Counted from the stretch's first letter, positions 31,468-40,779 are shown. The stretch: DNA of 64,000 nt from Candidatus Woesearchaeota archaeon (GCA_028818155.1 JAPPOH010000014.1:1-64000); one strand, 5' to 3'. Translations and numbers: made by a program. Notes: a model not told the origin generated them from the letters alone.

Positions 31468-32594
31468 AGGATAGATTTACTGTTGTTGCACCACGAGCTG
31501 TAACGATCGTCAAAGGAAAGAACGCACTACTCTGGGATACGGATGGGAATGAATACATCGACTGTATTGCAGGGCACGGCGTCGCGAATGTCGGTCACTG
31601 TAATGAGGCTGTGGTTGCTGCGATCACAAAACAAGCGAACGAACTCATTACTTGCCCGTACGTCTTAGAGAATGATGTGCGCATGCAGCTTGAGAAGAAG
31701 CTCGCCGCCATCACACCAAGCAATCTGACAAAGACGTTCCTCTGTAATTCTGGCGCGGAAGCGGTGGAAGCAGCGTTGAAATGTGCTCGGTTCACGACGG
31801 GAAAAACAGATGTTATTGGTACTGTGCGCGGCTTCCATGGTAGGACAATGGGCTCACTGAGCGCGACACACAAGCCCTTCTACAAAGAAGGATTCGAGCC
31901 ACTCGTCCCTGGGTTTTCCTGGGTGCCGTACAACAATCTTGAGAAACTGGAAGCTGCAATAACTGAAGAGACTGCAGCAGTCATTCTTGAGCCTGTGCAA
32001 GGCGAGGGCGGCGTTCGCGTTGCTGATGATGCATACTTGCAAGGCGTGCAGAAGTTATGTAATGAGAACGGAATATTGCTCATTCTGGATGAGGTCCAGG
32101 CAGGGTTCTGCCGTACCGGTAAGATGTTCGCGTGCGAGCATGCTGGCGTGCAGCCCGATATGCTCTGCCTTGCGAAGGCGATTGCTGGTGGCGTACCCTT
32201 GGGTGCACTCGTGTGCTCTGATGCGATTAAGCCGCCGATTGCAAAGCACGGCACAACGTTCGGCGGCAATCCGCTCGCGGCTGCGGCTGGGCTAGCAGCT
32301 ATCCAGTACATGGAAGCGCACAATCTTGCGGTTGCAGCTGAAGAAAGGGGTGCATTGTTCGAAAAATTATTTACACAACAGACGTTCTCACAGGTTCGTG
32401 AGTTCCGAAGAAAGGGGTTGATGATTGGGATCGAGCTCAGAGAAAAAGTCAAACCGTACTTGGATGCGTTGCAAACTGAAGGAGTGCTCGCACTCCCTGC
32501 TGGACCGACGGTGATGCGGTTCTTGCCGCCATTAACAATTAGCAAAGAAGAGATTGAGAGAGTCGTTGCTGCTGTTGTGAAGGTGCTTAGTTAG
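31464..32594 (+). CDS. lysJ: LysW-aminoadipate semialdehyde transaminase
   Basis: 376 residues, class III PLP aminotransferase (ArgD type). 'CNSGAEAVEAALKCAR' binds phosphate, 'GFHGRTMGSLSATHKP' is the family segment, 'LLILDEVQAGFCRTG' supplies the PLP Asp, and 'MLCLAKAIAGGVPLGAL' carries the Schiff-base Lys. It transfers an amino group from glutamate to the LysW-bound semialdehyde to give LysW-lysine or ornithine. It is the last gene of the operon; the stop overlaps the convergent HerA-type gene by 8 bases. LysK, which would release the product, is not present. Confidence 0.87.
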   Translation: MKDRFTVVAPRAVTIVKGKNALLWDTDGNEYIDCIAGHGVANVGHCNEAVVAAITKQANELITCPYVLENDVRMQLEKKLAAITPSNLTKTFLCNSGAEAVEAALKCARFTTGKTDVIGTVRGFHGRTMGSLSATHKPFYKEGFEPLVPGFSWVPYNNLEKLEAAITEETAAVILEPVQGEGGVRVADDAYLQGVQKLCNENGILLILDEVQAGFCRTGKMFACEHAGVQPDMLCLAKAIAGGVPLGALVCSDAIKPPIAKHGTTFGGNPLAAAAGLAAIQYMEAHNLAVAAEERGALFEKLFTQQTFSQVREFRRKGLMIGIELREKVKPYLDALQTEGVLALPAGPTVMRFLPPLTISKEEIERVVAAVVKVLS

Positions 32595-35500
32595 CTGCAG
32601 TCTGTCCTTCTGGCGGCTTTCCTTCCGTTGCTTGCTCGTTTGTTTCCTGTGGTTCTTCATGTTGTTCTGCAGGTTTTTCCACCGGTTTTGCAGGCGTGTC
32701 CACTTTCGCTGCGTCCTCAGGTGGTTTCTCTGTCTTTGGCGCTTCGTCTTGTGGTTTTGGTGCAGCAGGTGTTTCCTTTGCATCGTCAGGGGCTGCAGGT
32801 TCCTCTTTTTGTTCAGTTGGTTTCTCAGCAGATCCTTTTTCGTCTGATTCTTCTTTTGGAGTTTCGCCCTCTTTTGCAGGGGCAGGTGCTTCCTTCGGCA
32901 CTTCTACATCAGGAATCTCCTCTCCCTCTTTGAATTTCTTTAAGAGTGCGAGCACGTCATCTTTGCCGGACTTGACGCGCATATTGTTTGCAATGTTTTT
33001 CAGTCCTGTTGCGTTTTCCACCCAATCCGCGAGGTTATTCTTGCCACCATCGTTGATCTCGGATTCGTAATCTTCGTCCTTCATTGCAGAAACTTCATCA
33101 TACATGGACGCAAGGGAGAGGATAACCATGCCATTCTTTAAACTCAGTAACTTATCTGGCGGTGCGTCATCAGCCCACTCCCATTCTTTCTTCTCATCTG
33201 ATTTTTCTTCTTCCTTGTGCTCAGCATCGTACGTTTCTTTCTCTTCTTGCGCCTTTTTCAAGTCCGCTTCAAGTGTTGCTTTGTCGACAGTCTTGCGAAC
33301 GAATTCTTTTGGTTTCTTCCCGAGTTTCTCCCATTGTTTGTCAATTCGAGGCACGAGCCCTTCAAGGTAGATCTTTACCATGTTGAAATTTCCTTGTTTG
33401 ACTTTGTCAAGTGCAAGTTTTAGTTCTAATTTCAAGTCAAAGACATCAATACCCTCATCTTCAAGCTGCTGTAAACTGAATTCTTGTTCATCAACCTTGT
33501 CGTTGTACTCGTTGTACTCTTCAATCTCTTCATCGGGCATTCGTTCAACAGAGTGCTTAAGTGGTCGGAATGCAACGAAGTACGGCTTTCCTCTGTTATA
33601 CGCAGGGTTTTCGACCATGCCTGAACCAACTGTTGCTTTCACTAAGCTTCTGAGGACGCCTTCGCCATACTTTTGTCGGACACGCTCCAAGTCACCATCG
33701 TCTCTCGTTCGCATTTGGATTTCCGTGTTGATGTTTGCTTTAATTGTCCCCATGAAGTCTGATAAGACCTGGCTGACAAGGACGATACCAAGGCCCCACT
33801 TACGAAACTCACGACAGCCACGCTCGATCTGCAAGAAACCGTCACCGGAGCCACCAAACTTCGGCAGTAATCTGTGTACTTCGTCAAAGACAAAGAGAAT
33901 CTTCAGTGGTTTACTTTCCTGGAAGTTCGCGTGGAAAATTTCTCTGATTGCGTTCGCAACAACAATGTCCATATCCTTTGGATCCAGCTTGTGTCCTGCG
34001 AAGACTTGAATTTCACCAGGTTTCGCGTACTTCTTAATGTCAATAAGTTCGTACGGGTCTGTGATCATGCGAACGTTTCCATTGTATGCCTTCGCTTCGT
34101 TTTTTTTCATGCCAAAGAATGGGTATAACGATAACATCATCTTATCTTTGCATGGGCGCAACATGCCTGTCCACTGTGCAGTCGGATCAAAGCAAATGAC
34201 AGAGACGCCACGATCCAGCGCTTCTTCAACAATAACTTGGGCGCTCACAGATTTTCCACCACCTGTACTCCCTGCAACAATCGTGTGCACTTTAAAATTT
34301 TCTAAGTTCATGTACGTCTTGTTCTCTGTCTCTGCAATTTTTCCAACGAAGATGTTCCTCGGCCCTGGCTTCGGCATCTCGCTGTACTCGACAGTCAAGT
34401 GGAACTTCTTTTTGCTCTGAATGTTACGATAGATCAAGAATCCTGCAATCGCTCCCGCTGCAAGCGTTGCGAGAATAATTGCCCAGATCCAATTCTTTAA
34501 TCCGAGGAATGTTTTACTCCAGAATGGGACATCAACATGGAAGATCGTGCTTGTCGCTGAACCAAACCCAAGATAATTGGCACTTGCTCGGAGCACGTAA
34601 TCGCCAGATGCTATCTCCTTAGGTAGCTCGACAGAGCGAATGAGGCTGAACGCTGTTTTCAAGTACACGTTCGTGTCAAATGTCCATATTATTTCGTCGC
34701 TTCCGACAGGCTGTATCGTGAACAAGATTTTCACTGGATACTGTTGATCGATTAACAGATTTCGTAAATCTGTTTTGAACTTGAATTCTTTCCCTGGAAG
34801 AACATTTTTCTTATTTGTCTCTAAATTCATGAGCAATGCTTCGACGGGGAGTTTCTCAGCAGGCAGTATCTCTATGTGTACCGGAATCGTTGCGTTGAAA
34901 TCTCCATCAATTGTTACATTTCCTTTGTATACGCCGACAGGAGGACGGCCCCAGATTGTGATGATCACTTCTTCATTCCCATTTGGCGGTACGTCAAATT
35001 CTGTTTTGTCGAATGTCATGATATTTGAAAGATTTTCACCGTGCAACTCAAGTTTTACAGCACCTGGCACTTTCTTGAAGCTGAAGAAGTACAATGATTC
35101 CTGGTGAAAGTTATCGATCCGAATTTTTCTTCTGATTTCACTCAAAGAAATAATGTAATCCTTTCCTTCAATCTGCTTTGGCTCCTCAACGAATGGTACT
35201 GGTGGAATTTCCCCAGGGCCTTCATCTGTCTTATCTGATTGTCCTGGGCCGACATCCTCTCCAGGTCCTACATCTGTGCCTGGATCATCTTCTCCCGGAC
35301 CAACGCCTGTATTTGTATCTGTGACGTCTTCAATCAAGACAATATTATGATAGACTGTTTCATTTGCGGTGCATGAGAAGTTGTTGTAATAGAGCTTGTA
35401 TCCTTCTTTGATGCCGAAGATTCTCGTTCCTGTGATTGGAGCAGTACTTATGTTGTACGCGCCATTTACATCACTTAACGCTGCAGCGGCAGCGACCTCG

Positions 35501-36273
35501 ACGATAGCATCTTCAAGTGGTGTTCCTGATTGGTCTGTTACGTTTCCGATGACTGTGCACGTTGCTGGTGCATCCCCATCTCCTGCCGGACAATCGTTAT
35601 TTGGATCTGCGTAGAAATAGTATGTTGTTTCTGATGTGTTCTGGAAAACAGGAAGGAGCGCTTGGAAGTTAATTGCGTTTGCGCCGTTAAATCCGATAGT
35701 GAAGTTTTGGGAGAGAACGATTGCAAATCCTACTCTGCCAAGTGCATCTTTGATTGCTGCGGTTGGGAACACAACGGAGTTCGATCCCTCGTCAAGTGTG
35801 TACGTGTACGTGCCTGGCGCGGTGATAGAGAGCGTGCCAAGATCAAAAGTAATGTTTGCAACAAGTGTGCTTGTTGCTCCATCGACCGCTGATCCATTGA
35901 GACCAAAGAATGTGTCAACTTCCGCAGGTGTTGCGGGCGTCACAGAGCTCAAGTCAAAGTCACTAAATGTTGATGCGTAGACTTCGTTCTCGTTATCAGG
36001 CGAGAGACAATCGAATAACAGGTTCTCACTCTCTATTTCGCTTGCTGAAAGCCCTTCTGATTGTTGAAATGTGAATCCTGGAACACGGACTGCTACACCG
36101 AAGATGCCTGCCCAGTGGTCCGTTGCGAATGCATGGCGAAGTACAAGTTGGTAAATGTTGCCAGCCTCGCCTGAGTGGCTTGCATATCCTACGTACTCTG
36201 AGACAACAGTTAATCCGTGGAGTGCAAAGAATGTCAGCACGATGACAAGGAGCACTTTTATGACTTGCTTCAT
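32587..36273 (-). CDS. Membrane-anchored HerA/FtsK-type ATPase with surface-family ectodomain
   Basis: 1228 residues. A signal or first helix (VIKVLLVIVLTFFALHGL) is followed by an ectodomain of about 190 residues that matches the six secreted paralogues ('GNIYQLVLRHAFATDHWAGIFG', 'NEVYASTF', 'TTYYFYADP'). Residues about 238-305 are a carboxypeptidase-regulatory-like domain ('VIGNVTDQSGTPLEDAIV'), then Ig-like regions to a helix at about 591-611. The cytosolic ATPase has Walker A 'GSTGGGKSVSAQ' (about 668), Walker B 'LFVFDEVHRLLP' (about 794) and 'VLVSQVLSDF', the VirB4/HerA/DUF87 type. Residues about 1043-1114 ('LSLKNGMVILSLASMYDEV', 'NLADWVENATGL') resemble DUF5752, and a Pro/Glu/Lys tail ends the chain. 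It likely pumps DNA or protein, or drives assembly at the membrane. It overlaps the 963-aa gene by ATGA. Confidence 0.82.
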   Translation of the reverse strand: MKQVIKVLLVIVLTFFALHGLTVVSEYVGYASHSGEAGNIYQLVLRHAFATDHWAGIFGVAVRVPGFTFQQSEGLSASEIESENLLFDCLSPDNENEVYASTFSDFDLSSVTPATPAEVDTFFGLNGSAVDGATSTLVANITFDLGTLSITAPGTYTYTLDEGSNSVVFPTAAIKDALGRVGFAIVLSQNFTIGFNGANAINFQALLPVFQNTSETTYYFYADPNNDCPAGDGDAPATCTVIGNVTDQSGTPLEDAIVEVAAAAALSDVNGAYNISTAPITGTRIFGIKEGYKLYYNNFSCTANETVYHNIVLIEDVTDTNTGVGPGEDDPGTDVGPGEDVGPGQSDKTDEGPGEIPPVPFVEEPKQIEGKDYIISLSEIRRKIRIDNFHQESLYFFSFKKVPGAVKLELHGENLSNIMTFDKTEFDVPPNGNEEVIITIWGRPPVGVYKGNVTIDGDFNATIPVHIEILPAEKLPVEALLMNLETNKKNVLPGKEFKFKTDLRNLLIDQQYPVKILFTIQPVGSDEIIWTFDTNVYLKTAFSLIRSVELPKEIASGDYVLRASANYLGFGSATSTIFHVDVPFWSKTFLGLKNWIWAIILATLAAGAIAGFLIYRNIQSKKKFHLTVEYSEMPKPGPRNIFVGKIAETENKTYMNLENFKVHTIVAGSTGGGKSVSAQVIVEEALDRGVSVICFDPTAQWTGMLRPCKDKMMLSLYPFFGMKKNEAKAYNGNVRMITDPYELIDIKKYAKPGEIQVFAGHKLDPKDMDIVVANAIREIFHANFQESKPLKILFVFDEVHRLLPKFGGSGDGFLQIERGCREFRKWGLGIVLVSQVLSDFMGTIKANINTEIQMRTRDDGDLERVRQKYGEGVLRSLVKATVGSGMVENPAYNRGKPYFVAFRPLKHSVERMPDEEIEEYNEYNDKVDEQEFSLQQLEDEGIDVFDLKLELKLALDKVKQGNFNMVKIYLEGLVPRIDKQWEKLGKKPKEFVRKTVDKATLEADLKKAQEEKETYDAEHKEEEKSDEKKEWEWADDAPPDKLLSLKNGMVILSLASMYDEVSAMKDEDYESEINDGGKNNLADWVENATGLKNIANNMRVKSGKDDVLALLKKFKEGEEIPDVEVPKEAPAPAKEGETPKEESDEKGSAEKPTEQKEEPAAPDDAKETPAAPKPQDEAPKTEKPPEDAAKVDTPAKPVEKPAEQHEEPQETNEQATEGKPPEGQTAAN

Positions 36274-39161
36274 GCGTGCACCCCGAGTCGTTTTGCCATT
36301 GCCGACACCGTCTGCACAAGTTGTTGTTGTGATTCTCTGTCGAGGCGTTCGAATGTACCAACGAGTTTTTCGTATGCATTAATCGCACCATGCATGTCTT
36401 CTGCTTTGAGATGGTGGTCCAGCTCGATCATGATCATGTTGAAATAGTAGTTGTCCATGCGTTGTACGATTGCCATGACGTCCTCGTAGAGGTCGTTCTG
36501 CGCCAACTCAGATTGTGCGTCGTACGAGAGGCGTACTTCTTTGTACAACAGCTCTGCTTTCTCGTAGTTGTTTGCTTGGAGTTGGTCTTCAATATCGCCA
36601 ATCAGCACGCGAAGGTAATGGACCTGTTCGTTCTTCCCAAATCTATAGCGAATGTACTTTATCTGCTTGATAATGTCAAAGTAGTAGCAGAGGTAGAGGA
36701 GGATGATTATTGCGAGGAGGGATCCGCCGTACAATCCGTATTCACCAATGCCTCCTGTGAAGATCGCGTAGCCCGTTATTTTGTTTTCCGCCGCGTATGT
36801 TCGTGCTAAAATCGTACGAATTTCTTTCATTCGTGAGAAGCTCACTTTCTTTGGAATGATGTACACGATTTTTTCTTCTTGTCCAAATCTGATGATTGGG
36901 TCTTCTTGCAAGATTTCCATGTCTGTGTGGAATATAATGCGTGATGCTCTATCGATAACTTTCTTTGGGATGAGTTCGATGAGTGAATAGTCTTCTACGT
37001 TTTCTCCATATGTGAACTCTCGCTCGACGATAGTTTGCACAGCTGCAGAGCCGTTCTTGTAGAATATTTCGACATGCATGAGTTGTGAGGTGATGGTGAA
37101 TTTTTGTTGATCCTCAAGTATTGCCCTCCTGAGGAAGTTTGTGTTCTCAGTCATCCCATCAATTGTTGTAAGCTCTTCAACAACAGCATCGATGTTTTCT
37201 TCATCAACGTACGCCACGTAGGACAATGTATCAAGTATCTCTATCGCTTTCGGAGTGTTGGCAATCGTTGCTGTGATTCGTTGAATAATTGTTGCTTGTT
37301 CTTGCTCTTTCTGTGCGTCATCTAAGTCCGTTCGGAACTGTGTACTATCGAGATCCCGGATGGCTTGCTGTATTGCTCGTCGCGTATTCCGAAGCTGTTT
37401 ATCAAATTTGATGAGTGCAACTGCTTCTTTCTCTTTTTGCGCGTATCCCTTGATATTCTCAAGGATGGTTGCAAACTCTTCGCTTGCTTCGTCAAGGAAT
37501 GAAAGATCTACTTCTACAGGGGGAGCAGGAGGTGCTTCGGGAATTACGCCGACAGAGAATTGCACTGTTGCTGATGCGCCTGTTTTTCCTTTACTGTCAA
37601 CACACTCAATGCGTACAGCGTGTTCACCTTCATCAAATTCTCGAGAAAATTCGTGTGTGCCTGTTGCATTCATTGTGCCGTTCTCAAGGAGCCACCCTTC
37701 TTCTGTTTCAAGAAGGAGTGTACACGCTGCTTGCTCTGTGTGTGTCAGGCTGTACTTAATCGCTGTAGGGCTCGTGACTGTTGCGTTTGTCGTTGGCGAT
37801 GTTATTTGGACGAGCGGACTTCCTTCTTCTCTCTCGAGGTATGCAATGAATGTCTCAGGGTCTGCGACATCTATTTCTTCTAAGAGATATCTGTATCCTG
37901 GTGCGCTTATGAAGATTTTATACTCTCCTTCTGGGAGGGAAAAGTATGTGCGTCCGTCTAGCACTGTTGTTTGCTTCGTGCCGTTGAGTTCGACGGTCGC
38001 GCCATTAATTGGTTCTTGTGTCTGGTTATCTCTGATTTCGAATATGAGATCGTAGTGGAGGTCGAGGTTGATTGTCTCTGTGACTCTGTGCGTGTTTCCT
38101 GCTGCGTCTGTCGCTGTGAGTGTGATGTTGTATTTTTTCGTGCCGTTAAAGGAAAGGGGAAGGTATGATGCTCCTGTAATGATTGTGCCGTTGCTGATGT
38201 TCCATTCGTACGTGTAGGGTGCAATGCCTCCTGATGCAGTAGCGGTGAGGTTGCTTGTCTCGTTAAGTTTTGGCGTGTTGTTAATGATAATGTCCACTGT
38301 GAGTGAGTTGTCAACACGATATGTTGTTTGGGAAGAGACGATCTGCGTGCCGAATTGTGCGATGCCGTCAACGAGGTACTCTCGTGAGACGTTCATGTAG
38401 GGAAGCGTGATTGTCTGTGGATAGTCTGTGTCTGGTATCAGTGCTGTGACACATTCCACGAACCCTTGTTCGTTCGGGCAGATATCTACCGTCACGTTTG
38501 CGTTGTCTAAGCTGTTGATGGTGAGGTGCCCTGTTTCTGTGATGCCGTATGATGGCTTGTCTGTCGTGAGTGTGAGGAACAGTGATGGTGTGATCGTGAG
38601 TGTTCTGTTGACTGTGATACTGTTGAGGGCATCATCTGTGCAGGTGACTTCGAGTGTTCCTGTTCCTGCTGCTGCGTATGTTGCTTGGTAGTGTGTGTTT
38701 GCTGTGACTTGTGCTGTGTCGATTGCTGCGCCTTGCCAGAGTACAGTGCAGTCGAGTGTCGTATCGAGGTTGTCGTTCGGAATAATATCAAGTTGTATAT
38801 CACTATGCTCTCCGTTATCAGGGGTGACAATCGCTAGTGTTGGTGTTTCGTTGTCAATCGTGAATGTTTTTGTGACACTGACTTCTGTTGTCGATGTATT
38901 TGCGCACGAGACGTTCCAGTTGTGTTGTCCTGTGTCGATACTTGTGATGAGGAGATCATTAATTGCATCGTTCACGGGCGCTGGGTCAGGGAATGAGAAC
39001 GAGTCCACGTGGACTGTGCAGCCAGTGAGGTTCTGCATACTGACATAGTATTCGAACGTGACGTTTGATGAGTTTACGAATGCTTGGTCTGCTGGCTGGA
39101 GTGGGTCGACGAGTGCGTAGGCCGATGGGAGCAGCAGGAGGAGTAGGAGAAGGTACTTCAT
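36270..39161 (-). CDS. Large single-pass surface protein with PKD and carboxypeptidase-regulatory-like domains
   Basis: 963 residues. Signal (KYLLLLLLLLPSAYA) and then a series of Ig/PKD-like beta domains ('GGIAPYTYEWNISNGTII' at about 300-330 is PKD-like; 'LIFEIRDNQTQEPINGATVEL' at about 375-440 is carboxypeptidase-regulatory-like), a helical Gln/Glu-rich part (about 570-640), a mixed region, one membrane helix at about 805-827 (LYGGSLLAIIILLYLCYYF), and a cytosolic helical end of about 135 residues ('EKAELLYKEVRLSYDAQSEL') like a short TPR-type array. It is encoded with the HerA-type ATPase by ATGA overlap, so the two probably form one envelope complex with this chain as the extracellular receptor or scaffold. 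Confidence 0.75.
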   Translation of the reverse strand: MKYLLLLLLLLPSAYALVDPLQPADQAFVNSSNVTFEYYVSMQNLTGCTVHVDSFSFPDPAPVNDAINDLLITSIDTGQHNWNVSCANTSTTEVSVTKTFTIDNETPTLAIVTPDNGEHSDIQLDIIPNDNLDTTLDCTVLWQGAAIDTAQVTANTHYQATYAAAGTGTLEVTCTDDALNSITVNRTLTITPSLFLTLTTDKPSYGITETGHLTINSLDNANVTVDICPNEQGFVECVTALIPDTDYPQTITLPYMNVSREYLVDGIAQFGTQIVSSQTTYRVDNSLTVDIIINNTPKLNETSNLTATASGGIAPYTYEWNISNGTIITGASYLPLSFNGTKKYNITLTATDAAGNTHRVTETINLDLHYDLIFEIRDNQTQEPINGATVELNGTKQTTVLDGRTYFSLPEGEYKIFISAPGYRYLLEEIDVADPETFIAYLEREEGSPLVQITSPTTNATVTSPTAIKYSLTHTEQAACTLLLETEEGWLLENGTMNATGTHEFSREFDEGEHAVRIECVDSKGKTGASATVQFSVGVIPEAPPAPPVEVDLSFLDEASEEFATILENIKGYAQKEKEAVALIKFDKQLRNTRRAIQQAIRDLDSTQFRTDLDDAQKEQEQATIIQRITATIANTPKAIEILDTLSYVAYVDEENIDAVVEELTTIDGMTENTNFLRRAILEDQQKFTITSQLMHVEIFYKNGSAAVQTIVEREFTYGENVEDYSLIELIPKKVIDRASRIIFHTDMEILQEDPIIRFGQEEKIVYIIPKKVSFSRMKEIRTILARTYAAENKITGYAIFTGGIGEYGLYGGSLLAIIILLYLCYYFDIIKQIKYIRYRFGKNEQVHYLRVLIGDIEDQLQANNYEKAELLYKEVRLSYDAQSELAQNDLYEDVMAIVQRMDNYYFNMIMIELDHHLKAEDMHGAINAYEKLVGTFERLDRESQQQLVQTVSAMAKRLGVHA

Positions 39162-39415
39162 TGCTTCCCCTCCTGTAAAAGCTGTAAGATTTGTTGGATG
39201 AGCCGTTCTTTCTCTGTTGTGCCTGTCTGTTCTTGAATGTCTGTCTTGACTTGGTTGATTGCCTCTGTGTAGGGATTTGTGAGTTCGAGGCAGTTTCTTC
39301 TGACGATGCTTCTGAGTTGTTCAGAAAGGTCGAGGTAGTGGTGGTTCTTTCTCTGTTGTTCAAGTGCTTGGATGAGCGTTTTCGGGAGTTTGACGCTCAC
39401 GACTTTTTCAGCCAT
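39158..39415 (-). CDS. Ribbon-helix-helix (CopG-like) DNA-binding protein, 85 aa
   Basis: The N-terminus 'EKVVSVKLPKTLIQALEQQ' is the beta strand and first helix, and 'YLDLSEQLRSIVRRNCLEL' the second helix, of an RHH fold. The rest is a helical tail that may form a coiled coil. The start overlaps the end of the smaller RHH gene by 8 bases and the stop overlaps the 963-aa gene by ATGA. It is probably one of two regulators of the HerA-type operon. No toxin gene is adjacent. Confidence 0.75.
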   Translation of the reverse strand: MAEKVVSVKLPKTLIQALEQQRKNHHYLDLSEQLRSIVRRNCLELTNPYTEAINQVKTDIQEQTGTTEKERLIQQILQLLQEGKQ

Positions 39416-39584
39416 GGTGCTCCACGTATTGTCGCGCGAATTCCCTAATCGCTTCTGATCTGCTCGAGAAGAGTCCTTTTTTTACGAGGTTGTCCAGAAT
39501 TGCTACGATCCCATCTGGGAGACGGACATTCACGGTTTGTAAGTCGTCGCTGTGTGTCAAATGTATGACTCCTGTAGTACACAT
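39408..39584 (-). CDS. Second small ribbon-helix-helix protein, 58 aa
   Basis: 58 residues from ATG 39584, or 41 residues from GTG 39533 (VNVRLPDGIVAILDNL). 'VNVRLPDGIVAIL' is the strand and 'FSSRSEAIREFARQYV' the recognition-helix pair of an RHH protein. A good - strand TATA (CATTTATAAATG, about 39658-39669) fits the longer start, and the conserved fold begins only at residue 18. One copy of the 13-bp repeat lies within its first codons. Two successive RHH proteins in one unit might form heterodimers. Confidence 0.6.
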   Translation of the reverse strand: MCTTGVIHLTHSDDLQTVNVRLPDGIVAILDNLVKKGLFSSRSEAIREFARQYVEHHG

Positions 39585-39650
39585 GTTGTGATTTTTTTGG
39601 CATATGTACTGTGTTCACTGGTTATTTCTGCTATTTGTATGACTCTTGTA
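39564..39650. repeat. Two 13-bp direct repeats at the HerA-operon promoter
   Basis: TATGACTCCTGTA (39564-39576) and TATGACTCTTGTA (39638-39650) differ by one base. The second overlaps the expected transcription start below the TATA box. They are candidate binding sites for the RHH proteins encoded downstream. Confidence 0.45.
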
Positions 39651-39733
39651 TTATTTCATTTATAAATGTTGTGGCGTTCTTTCAATAACCACTGTACAAT
39701 AACAATTAAAAGTTGTGTGATCACCTCCATAGC

Positions 39734-40774
39734 ATGGATCTTCAGTTAGATGAAGTGGCTGCACTCGAAGAAGAATTTCAGAATCTAAGTGCATTCATTT
39801 CAAGCAGCCCCTATCGCTATGAAGCACACAAACTTCGGAATACCATCTCAAACACACTAAATCTTTTCAGAAGTATAGCACAAGGTACGTATTCCTGGGA
39901 CGAAGTAGAAGAAGTGGCATTCAAACTACAATACGATTTCGAAAAAGAAGCGGATCTGTACGAACAAGTCATGGAGCGTGAAAGAAACATAGTTCCCGTG
40001 AACTTTCACAGAGTGCGAGGTGCGATAGGATTTATGTTTTCAGATGACAGAGTCGCCTTTAAGGGCTATTCGGCAGCGCGCGATAAAGAAGGGTTGCAAC
40101 GAGTTGCAGAAAGATTTGAACCTATTTCTCCATATTTGGTTCTTCGCGCGTATCAAGGGATCGGGGACGAAGCAGGAGTTGCTCGAATGATGCAAAGAAA
40201 TATCACACTGTCCCCCACCTCTATTGATTTAGTTGCGGAGTATCCTCTTAGCAGCAGATTGTCCGATGCATGCAATCGTTTTGCCGAATCGTATAGTTGT
40301 TCGCGGCGGCTTCAGTTCGCGATGAACTCCGATGTACTTTCCGGTGTCGCTCGCTGTGTTGAGGAATATGATGCTGCTCTTGCTCTCACAACGCAGCCAC
40401 TTGTTACTGGCTACGCATGTCGTTCTCTCGGCATGGAAGTTGTTGTATCGCGGGTGAAGAGACAAGGCAAAGGGGCCACATTCCAGTGGCTTGAAGATCC
40501 TCGTGTGCTGCAAGGAAAGCGTGTTGTTGTCCTTGAAGATGATGTCTGCAGCGGAAAAACACTGAGGCGAGTTGCACGAGAGCTCGACAACGTAGGAGTT
40601 GTTGAGAAAGCTGTGCATTTCCTTCTTGGTGCACGAGGATGTGAAGGGAATATACCTAGAGAGTACACTGTAGTTCCAAATGATACACACCCACAACTGT
40701 ACGATACTATCATGAGCCTACGAGAACATCATCGCAATGAGTTCATTTTTGAACCCAACCACAAAGCTTCCTAG
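39734..40774 (+). CDS. Phosphoribosyltransferase-domain protein with helical N-terminus
   Basis: 346 residues from ATG 39734. The first 150 residues are helical with no recognised domain ('ALEEEFQNLSAFISS', 'FDFEKEADLYEQVMERER'-like acidic and basic stretches). Residues about 200-320 form a type I PRTase fold: 'ALALTTQPLVTGYACRSLG' and 'KRVVVLEDDVCSGKTLRRVA', where the 'EDD.CSGKT' loop binds PRPP. Catalytic members transfer phosphoribosyl groups to bases, while others are regulators; the lack of a clear hood motif leaves the substrate open. It is convergent with vapC, 5 bases away. Confidence 0.65.
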   Translation: MDLQLDEVAALEEEFQNLSAFISSSPYRYEAHKLRNTISNTLNLFRSIAQGTYSWDEVEEVAFKLQYDFEKEADLYEQVMERERNIVPVNFHRVRGAIGFMFSDDRVAFKGYSAARDKEGLQRVAERFEPISPYLVLRAYQGIGDEAGVARMMQRNITLSPTSIDLVAEYPLSSRLSDACNRFAESYSCSRRLQFAMNSDVLSGVARCVEEYDAALALTTQPLVTGYACRSLGMEVVVSRVKRQGKGATFQWLEDPRVLQGKRVVVLEDDVCSGKTLRRVARELDNVGVVEKAVHFLLGARGCEGNIPREYTVVPNDTHPQLYDTIMSLREHHRNEFIFEPNHKAS

Positions 40775-40779
40775 AATAC

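Noticed and set aside
39719-39729. GATCACCTCC, a perfect copy of the 16S 3' end (anti-Shine-Dalgarno)
   Set aside because: On the - strand it reads as a strong ribosome site, but no start codon or frame follows it; on the + strand no mechanism is evident. Likely chance.
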